Source: Pteria penguin (taxonomy: Eukaryota; Mollusca; Bivalvia; Pterioida; Pteriidae). From it: 64,000 bases of DNA. Location: positions 21,626,155 to 21,690,154 of the forward strand of contig CM068582.1 of the NCBI GenBank assembly GCA_035048485.1, in the 5' to 3' direction. How positions within the stretch are numbered: position 1 is the stretch's first letter; each line of letters starts with the position of its first letter. Shown here piece by piece: positions 1 through 10,458 of the stretch. The position numbers were made by a program, and so were the translations under genes. Below the pieces are notes generated by a model, which worked only from the letters and a program-made list of their open reading frames with translations, made no database searches and was not told the DNA's origin.

Positions 1-257
1 AAAACTAAGTTCCACGATATCCATACTGTATATGGATAAAACATCTGTCTGATGTAAATAAAACAAGACATAAAATAACAATACACTAGTTAAATTATTA
101 TGTTTTATGGAGCTGTTTAAGGCTTACAAACTCTGAAAATCTGATGTGTCTTTCTTATCCTCTTAACATTTATTTACATCTTGATGCTACTATAATAAAG
201 AGTTTTCAGAAATAAAATCTGGCTAAGACTAAGAACTTCAACTGTTAGAAATGGTTT
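1..257. other. A+T-rich flank, no gene seen
   Basis: Unique-looking A+T-rich sequence to the left of the CACTA-like element. I see no open frame, splice-bounded exon or repeat in it. Confidence 0.5.
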
Positions 258-260
258 TCA

Positions 261-586
261 CACTACTGGGTCCAAAAACCCCTGAGAATCCCGTTTTTCA
301 CTGCAAAACTCTGCAACACCCTGAAAAACTCTGAAAAACACTGAAGTCTGCCTGAAAAACACTGAAAAACTCTGACAGCCCTGATAAACACTGAAAAACT
401 CTGAAGTCTACCCTGAAAAACTCTGAAAAACACTGACGACCCTGAAAAACTCTGCAAAACTCTGAAAAACTCTGACGCCACTGAAAAACTCTGCAAAACT
501 CTGAAAAACCCTGAAAAACACTGACACCCGCTGCGATGCCCTCCGGCCGTGCGATCGCGGCCTCGCGTACTTCTATACGGTCCCTT
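261..586 (+). repeat. Left terminal inverted repeat with subterminal array
   Basis: 326-bp left arm. About 250 bp of it is an irregular array of CTGAAAAACTCTG-type motifs (variants CTGCAAAACTCTG and CTGAAAAACACTG), followed by a GC-rich segment with CCGGCCGTGCGATCGCGGCC near 544-563. It matches 4249-4574 in reverse complement with no difference that I found. A 77-codon open frame across the array is a repeat artefact rich in Phe, Ser and Gln. In CACTA elements such subterminal motifs are usually transposase-binding sites; that role is inferred here. Confidence 0.85.
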
Positions 587-994
587 CTATAAGCCTTATT
601 AGCATTAATGTATATAAAATGTGATGAGTTGTGACTTAGAAAAAAAGAAAGGGAAGAGAAAATAAATAAAGCATATCTTGCATTTTTGTACGGTGTTTTG
701 AAGTGAAATTATTTTAACGAATCTCTAAATTTAATTTTACTGATGCATTATTCAAAACCAAACAAACCCAGCATAGGCGTACTACAATACAAAGGCTTTT
801 CTTACCGAGATTTATATATACATTTGTATTTCCAAATGAAAATGTATGTACATATATTCCTGGTAAATATCACTGTTTCATAAATGTGTATTTAAATAGT
901 GAAGGAAAAATAAAATATATATATATAAAGAAGCTCCAGAACTGTCAATTAGTGAATAAATAATCAATTATTGAATAATAAATAAAAAAGTGAA

Positions 995-1021
995 TAAATA
1001 AATAAATAAATAAATAAATAA
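995..1021. repeat. (AAAT)n microsatellite
   Basis: Seven or so AAAT units inside the CACTA-like element. Related AAAT runs lie at about 3650-3681 and 3744-3795. Confidence 0.85.
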
Positions 1022-1582
1022 TATTTGAAAGTGACCAGTACCTATAAATTTTATTCGAAAAGCGAATTTAATACACCAGTACTGACAGCAAATCGACCAC
1101 AAAGAAAATCGCTTGTCATTGATTTTAAATAACACAATGCATTCTATTCCAATTCTGTTGCAACATTTATAGAGTCTATACCCATAGATTTTCATGTGAC
1201 GACCTTTAGGTTTAAACATTCCCCACCCCTTCTCACACATACACACACACGCAATACTTTTTTTCTCTATCAATACTTTTCACACAAAATTAAGATATAC
1301 AAATTTAACCTTTGTTCTTATTATAACAGCGTAATATAACTAAGTTCAGAGGACAATAACTTTCTTTACCTGAAAATTTTACGTGTCTACGTGTTGCTCT
1401 TTCATTCGAATGACATACGTAAATTTTGTCCTGTAAAATATTTCAGTGATTAAATATTCTCTCGGTATTCAATAATGTTGCTAGAAATAGCATTAAATAA
1501 GTTTCAATATATCAGTGTAACAACGTATCTGCCGTTTGTTATATCACTACCTATGTAACTCTATACAATAAAAAGATTTTAT

Positions 1583-1917
1583 CTAACAGCACCCCCCCGC
1601 CCTTTTCAATGGGAGACTGTGCCCACCCCCCCCCCTCCCCCCTTTTTCTTTCAAAAAATTTCTAGATCCGCCCGCCTATTACGTATTGTAACAATGTATC
1701 CAGTAAGGGTCATGTATAGCAATGGCGAATACAAGGGCGCTCGCCTAACAGCACCCCCCCCCCTTTTTTTCAATGGGAGACTATGCCCTCCCCCTCCCCT
1801 TTTTTTCTTTCAAAAATTTCTAGATCCGCCTATGAACAGTATCTCCCTTATTACGTATTGTAACAATATATCCAGTAAGGGTCATGTATAGCAATGGCGG
1901 ATACAAGGGCACTCGCC
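1583..1917. repeat. Two-copy ~162-bp tandem duplication with poly-C tracts
   Basis: Two direct copies begin at the CTAACAGCACCC motif (about 1583 and 1745). Each carries two poly-C runs, a CAATGGGAGACT motif, TCTAGATCCGCC and a shared segment ending GATACAAGGGCRCTCGCC. Related GGATCCGCC-type sequence occurs near 13,976, 18,230 and 19,080, so this is probably a fragment of a dispersed repeat that was duplicated inside the CACTA-like element. Confidence 0.75.
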
Positions 1918-2118
1918 CTGTTGACTGGGATATAGAAGTTTTACATAAAAAAACCCTGTCCTGTCAAAACTAGCAAAGTATTTGACCTTTATTTTCAAAA
2001 TGACATATAAATTCAAGTAAACGGTGTCATATTTAGAGCAGATACCTCGATCTGCCCCAACCTATGGATCCAAATCGTAAATTGTCGAGTAGGATGTTTA
2101 AATCATATAGTATATTTA

Positions 2119-2172
2119 AATTGAGACCATACACTCACACCCCGTAATTGAGACCATACACTCACACCTCAT
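2119..2172. repeat. 27-bp direct duplication
   Basis: Two adjacent copies of a 27-bp unit containing TTGAGACCATACACTCACAC. An imperfect inverted pair centred on GCATGCCG follows at about 2203-2288. Confidence 0.75.
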
Positions 2173-2356
2173 AAATCGTGCTGCGGCTTCGCCTAGCCTA
2201 CAAAGCATGCCGCATATAACGTCGCGCCACGGAGACAACCCTAAAAAGGTTGTTCCAATGACGTACATATATTACGGCATGCTTAGCAGACACCGGAAAT
2301 GGAAGTTATGATTTGAAACTGGTTGCACGTGGCTCTGTTCCGAGGTGGGGATATCA

Positions 2357-3363
2357 CACCCAAATATCGTTATGTTACGACCTTAGGGCCGCTCCCTACT
2401 CTCTTTCGAGTTTAAAGGCATTCATGATTAAATTGATAAATACATACGTTTCTATATAGATATATATATATATATATATATAGATATTGATACTATTATT
2501 AGTATATATGTATTATACTAGAATATCTTCATTAGAAAGTAACGGCACACGCATGGAATCTGAAATTGCTTTATTTTAATCCGACATGTCTTTGTTTTCT
2601 TTTTACCTTTATTCTACATGTCATCAGTACTTTATTACGTAATAAACATCCGGTTGTTTAACCCGGTAAATATCGCCCGTAATCTCATATAGTTTGTTAC
2701 CTATCATGCTGTAAATTGGGAATCGTAATTAACAGTACCTTCGTATGTATGAGGGGACAAAACATATTTAGTAACAGGTTGAAACATATCCAGTTGGTAC
2801 ATTTCAATGTTAATTTTGTGTTATTGGCAAAATTAAAGTGTCATTTTAACAGTGACTTATAAAGTTTAGGACAAAAACTGATTTTCAATCTTCAAAAGTG
2901 AAATAATTTGTTTTACACACGATCATTTATTTATTTTTATGTCATTAACTAAACTACATCAATTATTTAAGTTCAATTTCTTCCGCATTTCCTCTGATAA
3001 TAGCAATATTATAGAATACATGCGAAATGTGAGATTTGTAAAGCTGTGATATAAAGTGCTATTCTGTTCCATTAATTTACAAACGGATTAAATAAGTAGC
3101 TGCGTTACGGCCTGTAGCGAGAAGGAAATACGCATACCCAAAGCCATGCTCGTTCACTCAAGTTGGACACTGTTTAAAAAAAAAAGGGGGGGGGGGAGGG
3201 TTGGTAGAATTAAATTAACGCAATTTCACAGCGTTTTATCGGTGAATGGCCGCTAATTTATGAAGAATGCAATATTGATTTATCAATATTAATCATGAAT
3301 GCCTTTAAACTCGAAAGAGAGTGGGGAGCGGCCCTAAGGTCGTAACATAACGATATTTGGGTG
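2357..3363. mobile_element. Nested inverted-repeat element (~1 kb)
   Basis: Arms of about 85 bp (2357-2441 and 3278-3363) match in reverse complement with one substitution and one 1-bp gap. The outer end begins CACCCAAATATCG and the arms share GGGCCGCTCCC and TTTAAAGGCATTCATG. No clear target duplication is visible and the interior has no transposase, so it may be a MITE-like insertion or an internal duplication of the host element. Confidence 0.6.
2459..2484. repeat. (TA)n microsatellite
   Basis: A run of about a dozen alternating TA dinucleotides inside the nested element. Confidence 0.85.
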
Positions 3364-3649
3364 GATTCTTTACACAGATTGGAAAAGATGTAAAAATAAA
3401 CATCAATCATTATGTGTTATTAAAATGATTGATAGGGATATATAGAATTAATTATTTCTTTTTTTCTGTATTTATTTATCTATTTACAATTAAAACCATG
3501 CGTTTTCTGTAAACTTCGTCTATCGATTTTTTAAAATCTTATTATTTTTATTAAATTTATTTTGATGTATTTTTTTCGTACGGAAAAGTTTAATGTTATT
3601 ATAAATAAATACATGTAGATGAATTAATAATTAAATAAATAGATAAATA

Positions 3650-3746
3650 ATAAATAAATAAGAAAATAAATAAATAAATAAATTAAGTCCGCCGAGGAAG
3701 GCCGCTGGCCGAAATGTTACAGTACGGAAAAATAGTGCTTTTATTA

Positions 3747-3793
<47 letters not shown>

Positions 3794-3795
3794 AT
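3650..3795. repeat. (AAAT)n microsatellites
   Basis: Two AAAT runs (about 3650-3681 and 3744-3795) separated by about 60 bp of unique sequence. Low-complexity open frames across them are artefacts. Confidence 0.85.
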
Positions 3796-4248
3796 TTTAA
3801 AATGTCTTGTTCTATATTTTGTACTTATTTCCCCCTCCCTTAATGCACCTCTATGAAACAATGATGTTAAGTAACATGCTACTGCTGTAGTTAGATTATT
3901 TGTTCGTTCGTTTGTTTGTTTGTTTCATTCTTCTTTCTTTCTTTAAGTCGATCAATAAAACAAGTGACATCGCGCTGGAAAGTCCTGTGTCAATAAAATT
4001 GTTTTTGCTAAGTACCTAATTCATGTGATTTATTAATCTGCAAATGTAAAGATCATCTTACAAACGTAAGTCAGAATAGGAACAATATCTTAGTAATTTT
4101 ATCTATAAAATCGTTAAAATAAGTCCTTGACAAATGGTACAAAAATACGTTTTTTTTCTTATACCCCGCTTATAAATGCATCACATTTAATACTTATTAA
4201 AGGTCATATATTGACAACAGCGAACCATTTTAAGTGCTTATATTATGA

Positions 4249-4574
4249 AAGGGACCGTATAGAAGTACGCGAGGCCGCGATCGCACGGCCGGAGGGCATC
4301 GCAGCGGGTGTCAGTGTTTTTCAGGGTTTTTCAGAGTTTTGCAGAGTTTTTCAGTGGCGTCAGAGTTTTTCAGAGTTTTGCAGAGTTTTTCAGGGTCGTC
4401 AGTGTTTTTCAGAGTTTTTCAGGGTAGACTTCAGAGTTTTTCAGTGTTTATCAGGGCTGTCAGAGTTTTTCAGTGTTTTTCAGGCAGACTTCAGTGTTTT
4501 TCAGAGTTTTTCAGGGTGTTGCAGAGTTTTGCAGTGAAAAACGGGATTCTCAGGGGTTTTTGGACCCAGTAGTG
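4249..4574 (-). repeat. Right terminal inverted repeat with subterminal array
   Basis: Reverse complement of 261-586; position x pairs with 4835 minus x across the whole arm. The repeated motif reads CAGAGTTTTTCAG here. A 136-codon open frame starting at 4127 runs into the array, but I do not recognise it as a protein. Confidence 0.85.
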
Positions 4575-4587
4575 TCAGTGCATTTAT

Positions 4588-5045
4588 CCTATAAAAGAAA
4601 TGAGAATGATGGGAAGGTATGTTTTAATAGTCATTTGATGCCCATGATCTCCAGTCTGATGAATTTGCGTTTTTAACATGCGTCTTTGTACAATAATACA
4701 GTTTTTTCACTGACTAACATTATAACTTTAAAATTATTACTTTAGTACTGTTTAAGAACAAGTTCCCAGCAAAGATTATTAGGAGAACTCAAAACATGAA
4801 TTTAAAAAATTTTCAAATGTAATGGTAGGTGCTCTACATATTGCAGACAATCACATGAAAAGAAACCTCTTAAATTCAGGTTTCAAAATCAAATATAACA
4901 AAATAGCTGAGAACTGGTTTTAGTCGGGAATTGCTTCTTGACCAGTAATATATTTTTATGCATTCAATGAGTAAAAGAAGAGTATTATGGGAAGGTATGT
5001 TTCATGGGCCCATCTTTCTGCTCCTAAATTCCAATCTAATGAATC
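4588..5045. repeat. Diverged direct duplication
   Basis: The segments at about 4588-4670 and 4967-5045 are similar around GGGAAGGTATGTTT and YCTAATGAAT. The rest of 4578-5762 is A+T-rich and holds nothing else that I can support. Confidence 0.4.
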
Positions 5046-5762
5046 GTCATTGGCTTAAACTTGTAACCTACACCTGATTATCAAAGATCTAAATTTGTAC
5101 CATCGGCAAATATCACAGACTAAGCAAGGATAAATACGTTTCTAATCTAAGCCACGTTTTCTGGCCATGAGGAACTGCAATTACTGGTACTCTAATGTAC
5201 AGTTCCCCATACTGTTACAATTTGATTCAACACTATGCTTTGCTGGTTTGAGCATAATTTACAGGTAACAATATCAAATTTTGTAGTATATTAGGTGATT
5301 TTTATGGATAATTAGACTTTTGCAGAAAAAATTCATGAATCAAACCTTTATTAACAAAGTCTACACTAATTTCAATATCTATGTGCAGGTCTTGATCGAA
5401 GGGCTAAACCTGATTTTACATCATAAATATACAATATTTTCAGTATTAATATATTTACACATATTTACGCAGACCAAAGCGTCTGGGAACTAATATTACA
5501 AAACAGTAAAGATCAGGTTAAAATAATGTTTAAGTTTAAATATGAGGAAATCAATTGCTTGCGTATTACCTATTTTCATTGAGGAATTTCAGGTAATGCA
5601 AGCCGTTCATATAACAAAAAAATTGGAATTTTATCATATCATTTTAATAGTAATAATACATATCATCCTGTCTAGTTACACATACTAGAAATAATAAAAA
5701 TACAAAATTTTAAATATAAACAATAAAGTACTCTTTTGTTAATTAAAATTTCATTACCTTAC

Positions 5763-5856
5763 CAACAACTACTTTGTTTGCCATACCCATTCTCTGTATC
5801 ATCAAGATGCTTGTTTTACATAAAATGATCAAGTTGATGATGGATTCTGCAAAAAC
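5763..5856 (-). CDS. Candidate internal coding exon, unrecognised gene
   Basis: On the minus strand a TTTTTTTACAG acceptor precedes 94 bases that stay open for 31 codons and end at a GTTG|GTAAGG donor. The encoded segment begins Val-Phe-Ala-Glu-Ser and is hydrophobic and helix-like, with an Ile-Ile-Asn-Leu-Ile-Ile-Leu stretch and a basic end. The exon enters in phase 0 and leaves with one extra base. It lies about 450 bp downstream (in minus-strand order) of the damaged exon pair at 6.3-7.2 kb, but the phases do not join directly, so it may be a separate gene or a missing exon may lie between. No domain is recognised. Confidence 0.45.
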
Positions 5857-6087
5857 CTGTAAAAAAATCCAGACTGATTACTCTACATAAAGATAATAAC
5901 AAATATTTCTATATCATTTTGCTAATGGAGGATTCACTGCATCAATATAAAGGTGAAATTTGATATAATGTTGGCAGCAGAAGTTTTTCTTGAATTCTTG
6001 CAACAGTGGTTTTCTTTATTGTTTACTATCCCCCCCCTTTTTTCTATGAATGATAATGAAATATATGTATATATTTCGAATTCAAAT

Positions 6088-6093
6088 TTTATT
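6088..6093 (-). promoter_or_regulatory. Possible polyadenylation signal
   Basis: AATAAA on the minus strand, about 70-75 bases after a stop codon (6165-6167) that ends a short Ser/Thr/Val-rich open segment reading through 6168-6240. It could be the 3' end of the minus-strand gene whose exons lie at 6.3-7.2 kb. The terminal exon itself lacks a strong acceptor, so the link is weak. Confidence 0.25.
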
Positions 6094-6315
6094 AACAGAT
6101 TTTACAAAATTTGTTTTCAATTGTGAAAGACAATTTCTTAGTATAAAAAATAACAGCTAAACGATTAAGCGGTGGAGACAGAGGTAACAACTTCAGAGGA
6201 CAAGCTTGTGGAGCTAAGGTGCATCACACTGGACCTTATAAAATTGCTTATGTGGAAAATTATGTGCAGCAGAGATCAGCAACATATAAAAAGAGAAAAG
6301 AAAGTCTTTTGAAAA

Positions 6316-6546
6316 AGGTACAAATTATTATAATAACCTTTTTCTGATACTGCCTCTTCAAGAGCAATTACACATTCTCTGTAAAAATTCTGGTACACAC
6401 CTCTGGTTGAAGTTTTTATATCCCTTTCCAATATTGTTTTCAAATAATGTGCAATTGCATTTCCTCCTTTTGCATTGATTTCTTCTATGCAACCCAGACT
6501 TTCCTCCTTTTGCATTGATTTCTTCTATGCAACCCAGTAATAATTC
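6316..6546 (-). pseudogene. Exon frameshifted by a 40-bp duplication
   Basis: After a TGCATTTAG acceptor (6547-6549) the frame opens Glu-Leu-Leu-Leu-Gly-Cys and runs 15 codons. It is then thrown out by a tandem duplication of 40 bp (copies starting at 6460 and 6500, 38 bases identical). The second copy re-enters a frame encoding a helix-rich segment, with Lys-Gly-Gly-Asn-Ala-Ile and later Tyr-Gln-Asn-Phe-Tyr-Arg-Glu, up to a possible AAAAAG|GTTATT donor near 6316. The frame without a donor stops at 6276. Entry phase 0 fits the exon at 6950-7192. The family is not recognised. Alternatives are a polymorphic allele or an assembly error at the duplication. Confidence 0.5.
6460..6537. repeat. 40-bp tandem duplication
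   Basis: Two copies with 38 identical bases (6460-6497 and 6500-6537), containing TGCATTGATTTCTTCTATGC. Because 40 is not a multiple of three, it shifts the frame of the exon it lies in. Confidence 0.95.
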
Positions 6547-6949
6547 CTAAATGCATAAAAAATATAAGTATCTGAAAAGTTAATCATCGTAACATAATTT
6601 TCGTTGTGATTACTTCATCACAAGTTGAACAAATATAATATTATATATCATAATATAATGTAATGCTTAAATTTGCTATGTTCAAATGAGGGGCTTTTTT
6701 TCATTGTACCTGTATATGTGACTTTGTTTTATTTTTAGATTTAAAATGGTTTTCTCTATCTTGCACTGTCACTAACACAGGTTCTAATTTTTTGCCTTTA
6801 CCAATTGGTATTCCAGAAGTTAACAATAGGATTTTAAGAATTAATTACAATACAATGCAAGTTCCTATACATTTATTATAGATAATATTTGATAATACAT
6901 TTATCAGTAATATTTTCAAATTATGTTATAAATATATCAAATAATTTAC

Positions 6950-7192
6950 CTGCAGCCACATCGTCCAGATATATTTCTTTATTGTATTACATACTCCAAC
7001 AAAGTCTTTTAGTTCATGGTCTAGTTCACCACTGCTGAGAGACACATGGTCCTGTTCTTCCATAAGAGGGATTAAATGTTTCCTCTCTCTCAATAATTTT
7101 CTCACCTCCTCTAGTTCTCGATAATGGTCAGGCTCGTGACTTTAACTAGGCTCTGCTATTAATCCCTTCAGCTCATTAATTTTTTTCCTAAC
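6950..7192 (-). pseudogene. 81-codon exon with one in-frame stop
   Basis: Bounded by TTTGCAG (acceptor) and CTGCAG|GTAAAT (donor) on the minus strand. Exactly 243 bases, phase 0 to phase 0, matching the next exon at 6546. It encodes a charged helical segment (Glu-Leu-Glu-Glu-Val-Arg-Lys-Leu-Leu, later Glu-Leu-Asp-His-Glu-Leu-Lys-Asp-Phe, ending Trp-Thr-Met-Trp-Leu-Gln) interrupted by TAA at codon 17. The rest of the exon is open. With the downstream duplication this points to a decaying gene copy; a coding start after the stop is the alternative. The product is not recognised. Confidence 0.5.
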
Positions 7193-7202
7193 CTGCAAAT
7201 TA

Positions 7203-7254
7203 ACATATATATGTAAAGATACATATATATACATGTATATACATGTTTATATAC

Positions 7255-7320
<66 letters not shown>

Positions 7321-7321
7321 T
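7203..7321. repeat. (TA)n / (TATATACA)n microsatellite
   Basis: Alternating AT runs broken by CATGTATA and CATATA steps, with about 60 bp of near-pure TA. Confidence 0.9.
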
Positions 7322-7749
7322 GTCAGGCAGAACTTCATATCCTAACCAATGCAGTGATAAAACTAGAGATACAAATTTGCACGAGTGATTATGTAATGTT
7401 GAAGTCATCAGGCTGAACCTTTGCTACTGGAGGTGAATAATATTGTATTAAAAGTCATATGTATCATAATCAAATTTGTGAAATTTTTAAACTTCTAACA
7501 TTTATCATTTTAAAAGTTCAAAAGGAACGTGTGTTAAAGAATCAGATTATGTTGTTGCAGGACTTTTGCAACGGGTGCTGCATGCAACTAAGGGACGCTT
7601 AATCCTGCCGGGCATCTGGTCTCACCTCAATGTTATTAGGGTTTGCATTTGTCTAAATATGACGCTATACATGATACTGCCCTTTTATTCCATGGACTAT
7701 AAGATATAGTTAACCCTTCGGTACTTTTTTGTTTTTACTTCTGAAGAAG

Positions 7750-8732
7750 TTATACCAGGACCAGGAAATAGTGGTTATACCTGGACCAGAATGTAGTGGT
7801 TATACCAGGACCAGGTTTTGTGGTTATACCAGGACCAAGATGTAGTGGTTATACCAGGACCAGGTTTTGTGATTATACCAGGACCAGGATGTACTGGTTA
7901 TACCATGACCAGGTTGTAGTGGTTATACCAAGACCAGGATGTAGTGGTTTTACCAGTACCAGGATGTAGTGGTTATACCAGGACCAGGTTGTATTGGTTG
8001 AACCAGGACCACATTGTAGTGGTTATACCAAGACCAGGCTGTACTGGTTATACCAGGACCAGGTCGTACTGGTTATACCAGGACCATGTTGTAGTGGTTA
8101 TACCAGGACCAGGATGTAGTGGTTCTACCAGGACAAGGTTGTAGTAGTTATACCAGGACCAGGTAAAACCAGGACCAGGATGTAGTGGTTATACCAGGAC
8201 CAGATTGTAGTGGTTATACCATGACCAGGATGTAGTGGTTACACCAGGACCAGGATTTAGTGGTTATACCAGAACCAGATTGTAGTGGTTATACCAGGAC
8301 CAGGTTGTAGTGGTTATACCAGGACCAGGATGTAGTGGTTATACCAGGACCAGATTGTAGTGGTTATACCAGGACCAGGATGTAGTGGTTACACCAGGAC
8401 CAGGATTTAGTGGTTATACCAGAACCAGATTGTAGTGGTTATACCAGGACCAGGTTGTAGTGGTTATACCAGGACCAGGTTGTACCAGTTATACCAGGAC
8501 CAGGTTGTAGTGGTTATACCAAGACCAGGATGTAGTGGTTATACCAGGACCAGGATGTAGTGGTTATACCAGGACCAGGTTATACCAGGACCAGGATGTA
8601 GTGGTTATACCAGGACCAGGATGTAATGGTTATACCAGGACCAGGTTGTACTGGTTATACCAGGACCAGATTGTAGTTGTTATACCAGGACCAGGTTGTA
8701 GTGGTTATACCAGGACCAGGATGTAGTGGTTT
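7750..8732. repeat. 25-bp minisatellite, about 39 copies
   Basis: Unit GTAGTGGTTATACCAGGACC followed by AGGAT/AGGTT, period 25 (for example 8281, 8306, 8331). A block of six units is itself duplicated: the variant TGTAGTGGTTACACCAGG recurs at 8231 and 8381, 150 bp apart. Because 25 is not a multiple of 3, all frames read a 25-residue Gly/Pro/Tyr-rich repeat, which explains the open frames here. No evidence of expression. Confidence 0.95.
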
Positions 8733-9137
8733 CACTTTACTGCCTATGAAACCATTAAGATCTACAAAATTATTAAACAGACCTGTACATGTATATAGAT
8801 GTTAAAAAGCCATGTAGACTACAATAAAGGTACAAGAGGGTATATGTGGTTAAGGTGTTCTTCATAATGTTTTGAGTATGTGGGTGAATAAATACATAGA
8901 CCTCCTCAGTCTTGTCTGCACTGGAGCAAACTGGCTTGCTCCCATATTTCCTGATTGGGATATTCTGGTGGCAATATTCTTTGATTTTTTTTATTTTCGG
9001 CCTCCAGGATAAAATCTCCACTTTAATACACTGCATATAAATTACAATAGCCCCACTGGCTTTGGACCAGACCTGTGCACCATTCTAAACTGTTCACTGC
9101 AGCAGTACAAACAGGTGGAAGAAAAGTCCAATTCAAG
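8733..9137. other. No supported gene
   Basis: Intergenic or intronic sequence. A minus-strand open frame of 87 codons (8773-9036) lacks convincing splice signals; see rejected items. Confidence 0.4.
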
Positions 9138-9208
9138 CTATAATAGCTATAAATAGATATAATAGCTATAAATAGATATAATAGCTATAAATATATATAA
9201 GAGCTAAA
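9138..9208. repeat. 19-bp tandem repeat, 3-4 copies
   Basis: TAATAGCTATAAATAGATA repeated three times with a decayed fourth copy. Confidence 0.85.
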
Positions 9209-9277
9209 TCTGGACATCCCTTCCATTTGTTTAAATTAGCACCTTTTTTAAACATCATCAGGGCACTTTTCTGCAAG

Positions 9278-9564
9278 GCATGGTCAGCACAAAGTATGAA
9301 TACACCGTTCCACTTTCGTCAAAAGTCAAGCACTTTAGCGCAAAATCTGACTATGATGACGTCATGCAAGGTTGGACAAGTCCGACATTTGATTATGACG
9401 TCAAAAGTATAACAATCAAAAATCCGCTAAACATCGCTTTCTATGCTGAAATGTGGAACGGTGTATTGCTCAATGCACTGCAAAATGCAAGTCACAGGTT
9501 AACCCTTAGGAACAGGAATTACGATGGCCAGCACCCCACAGGGAAACTGAATGTGCAAATAAAA
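9278..9564 (+). CDS. Candidate internal coding exon, unrecognised
   Basis: A continuous open frame from an ATG at 9280, preceded by a CTTTTCTGCAAG acceptor-like sequence (a second AG lies at 9286-9287) and ended by an AAA|GTATGT donor at 9565. About 95 codons are open. The segment mixes Asp/Tyr-rich (Ser-Asp-Tyr-Asp-Asp-Val) and amphipathic stretches (Ala-Glu-Met-Trp-Asn-Gly-Val-Leu) and reads like a folded domain rather than a repeat. It is more GC-rich than its surroundings and holds two TGACGTCA palindromes (9357-9364, 9396-9403). No family recognised and no partner exon found. It could instead be a conserved piece of a mobile element. Confidence 0.35.
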
Positions 9565-10078
9565 GTATGTAGATAAGTTAAATTGCAGTTTTATTTATTA
9601 AGTTATCGGCTTACTATAACATTTAATAATATACAATATAGCAATGAAAAGGGTCTCACTAAGTTTACCCTAAACCCTTCTAGAAAAAACCAAACACTAC
9701 CAGCCATTCAGCATTCTTGAAGGTCCAAATGTGGATTTTTTGTATTTTCCTTGCACTTTGTCATATAGTGTTGATCTAGGGACATTATATTCCCTATAGA
9801 TGCTTGGTGATAATTCAGTTTCTGTGATTTAACATCACTAATGGCCCTGTCCATGGCTTGATCTGTATATGTCCTTTAAGATATATCTATAAAATGATGT
9901 GGGCATATCTTAAAGACGGATTTGTAATTCTATTATTACTTGTAAACCCTAAATGCACCCCCATGAAAAAGGTATCAGGAGGTTTCGTACCTAGGAGAAT
10001 TCGTACCCAGGAGAAGTCGTACCCAAAATGGATGAGTATGAATTCTCTGGTTAATTCGTACCCTACATATAATTAAAT

Positions 10079-10112
10079 CATAGACATAGATATATTTTGA
10101 TCTATGTCTATG
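10079..10112. repeat. Perfect 13-bp-stem hairpin
   Basis: CATAGACATAGAT and its reverse complement separated by about 8 bases, directly inside the left arm of the 9978-12224 element. Confidence 0.8.
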
Positions 10113-10458
10113 AGTAGATCTAACACAATTTTGTATGACTCGTATAATATTCCATACTTGACTGTGACATTTCCGTAGATCTTTTTTTTCCCATTATATC
10201 GGCTGTACAATTAACTGATTTATTGAGAAAAGTGGGCTTGTATTTGACAAAATATTAAGAAAAGCGAGGTAGTGTACTTGAATGTACATGACAATAATAA
10301 TAAATCAACTCACTGGGCAATAGTTATAATGAATACAAATTACAAACAGTTGTAAAATCGGACGTCATGTATTTTAGATGATTTTATTATTTTACCAAAT
10401 GGAGTTTTACGTTTTTAGTCATTATTTTACATTATTTAAACTTTTATTATTGCAAAAG

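Larger units (their letters stand above)
261..4574. mobile_element. CACTA-like non-autonomous DNA transposon
   Basis: A 4314-bp element bounded by perfect-looking inverted ends. It starts CACTACTGGGTCC and ends with the reverse complement GGACCCAGTAGTG. The trinucleotide TCA lies directly outside both ends (258-260 and 4575-4577). CAC/CACTA termini with a 2-3 bp target duplication and repeated subterminal motifs are the hallmarks of the CACTA (EnSpm/CMC) superfamily. The interior has no recognisable transposase and holds simple repeats, a poly-C duplication and a nested inverted-repeat element, so the copy would need a transposase supplied from elsewhere. The identity of the two ends suggests recent insertion or gene conversion. 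Seen: ends and duplication. Inferred: superfamily. Confidence 0.8.

Noticed and set aside
263..496. 77-codon Phe/Ser/Gln-rich frame, repeated at 4339-4572
   Set aside because: Both are readings of the subterminal repeat array in the transposon arms; identical because the arms are identical.
4127..4537. 136-codon plus-strand frame
   Set aside because: The second half is repeat array and the first half has no motif; no transposase resemblance.
7944..8726. Gly/Pro/Tyr-rich repeat proteins
   Set aside because: 25-bp minisatellite read in all frames; no start, signal or splice support.
8773..9036. 87-codon minus-strand frame
   Set aside because: No good splice sites; a competing frame over the same DNA is equally protein-like but has two stops. 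Possibly a decayed exon, not supportable.
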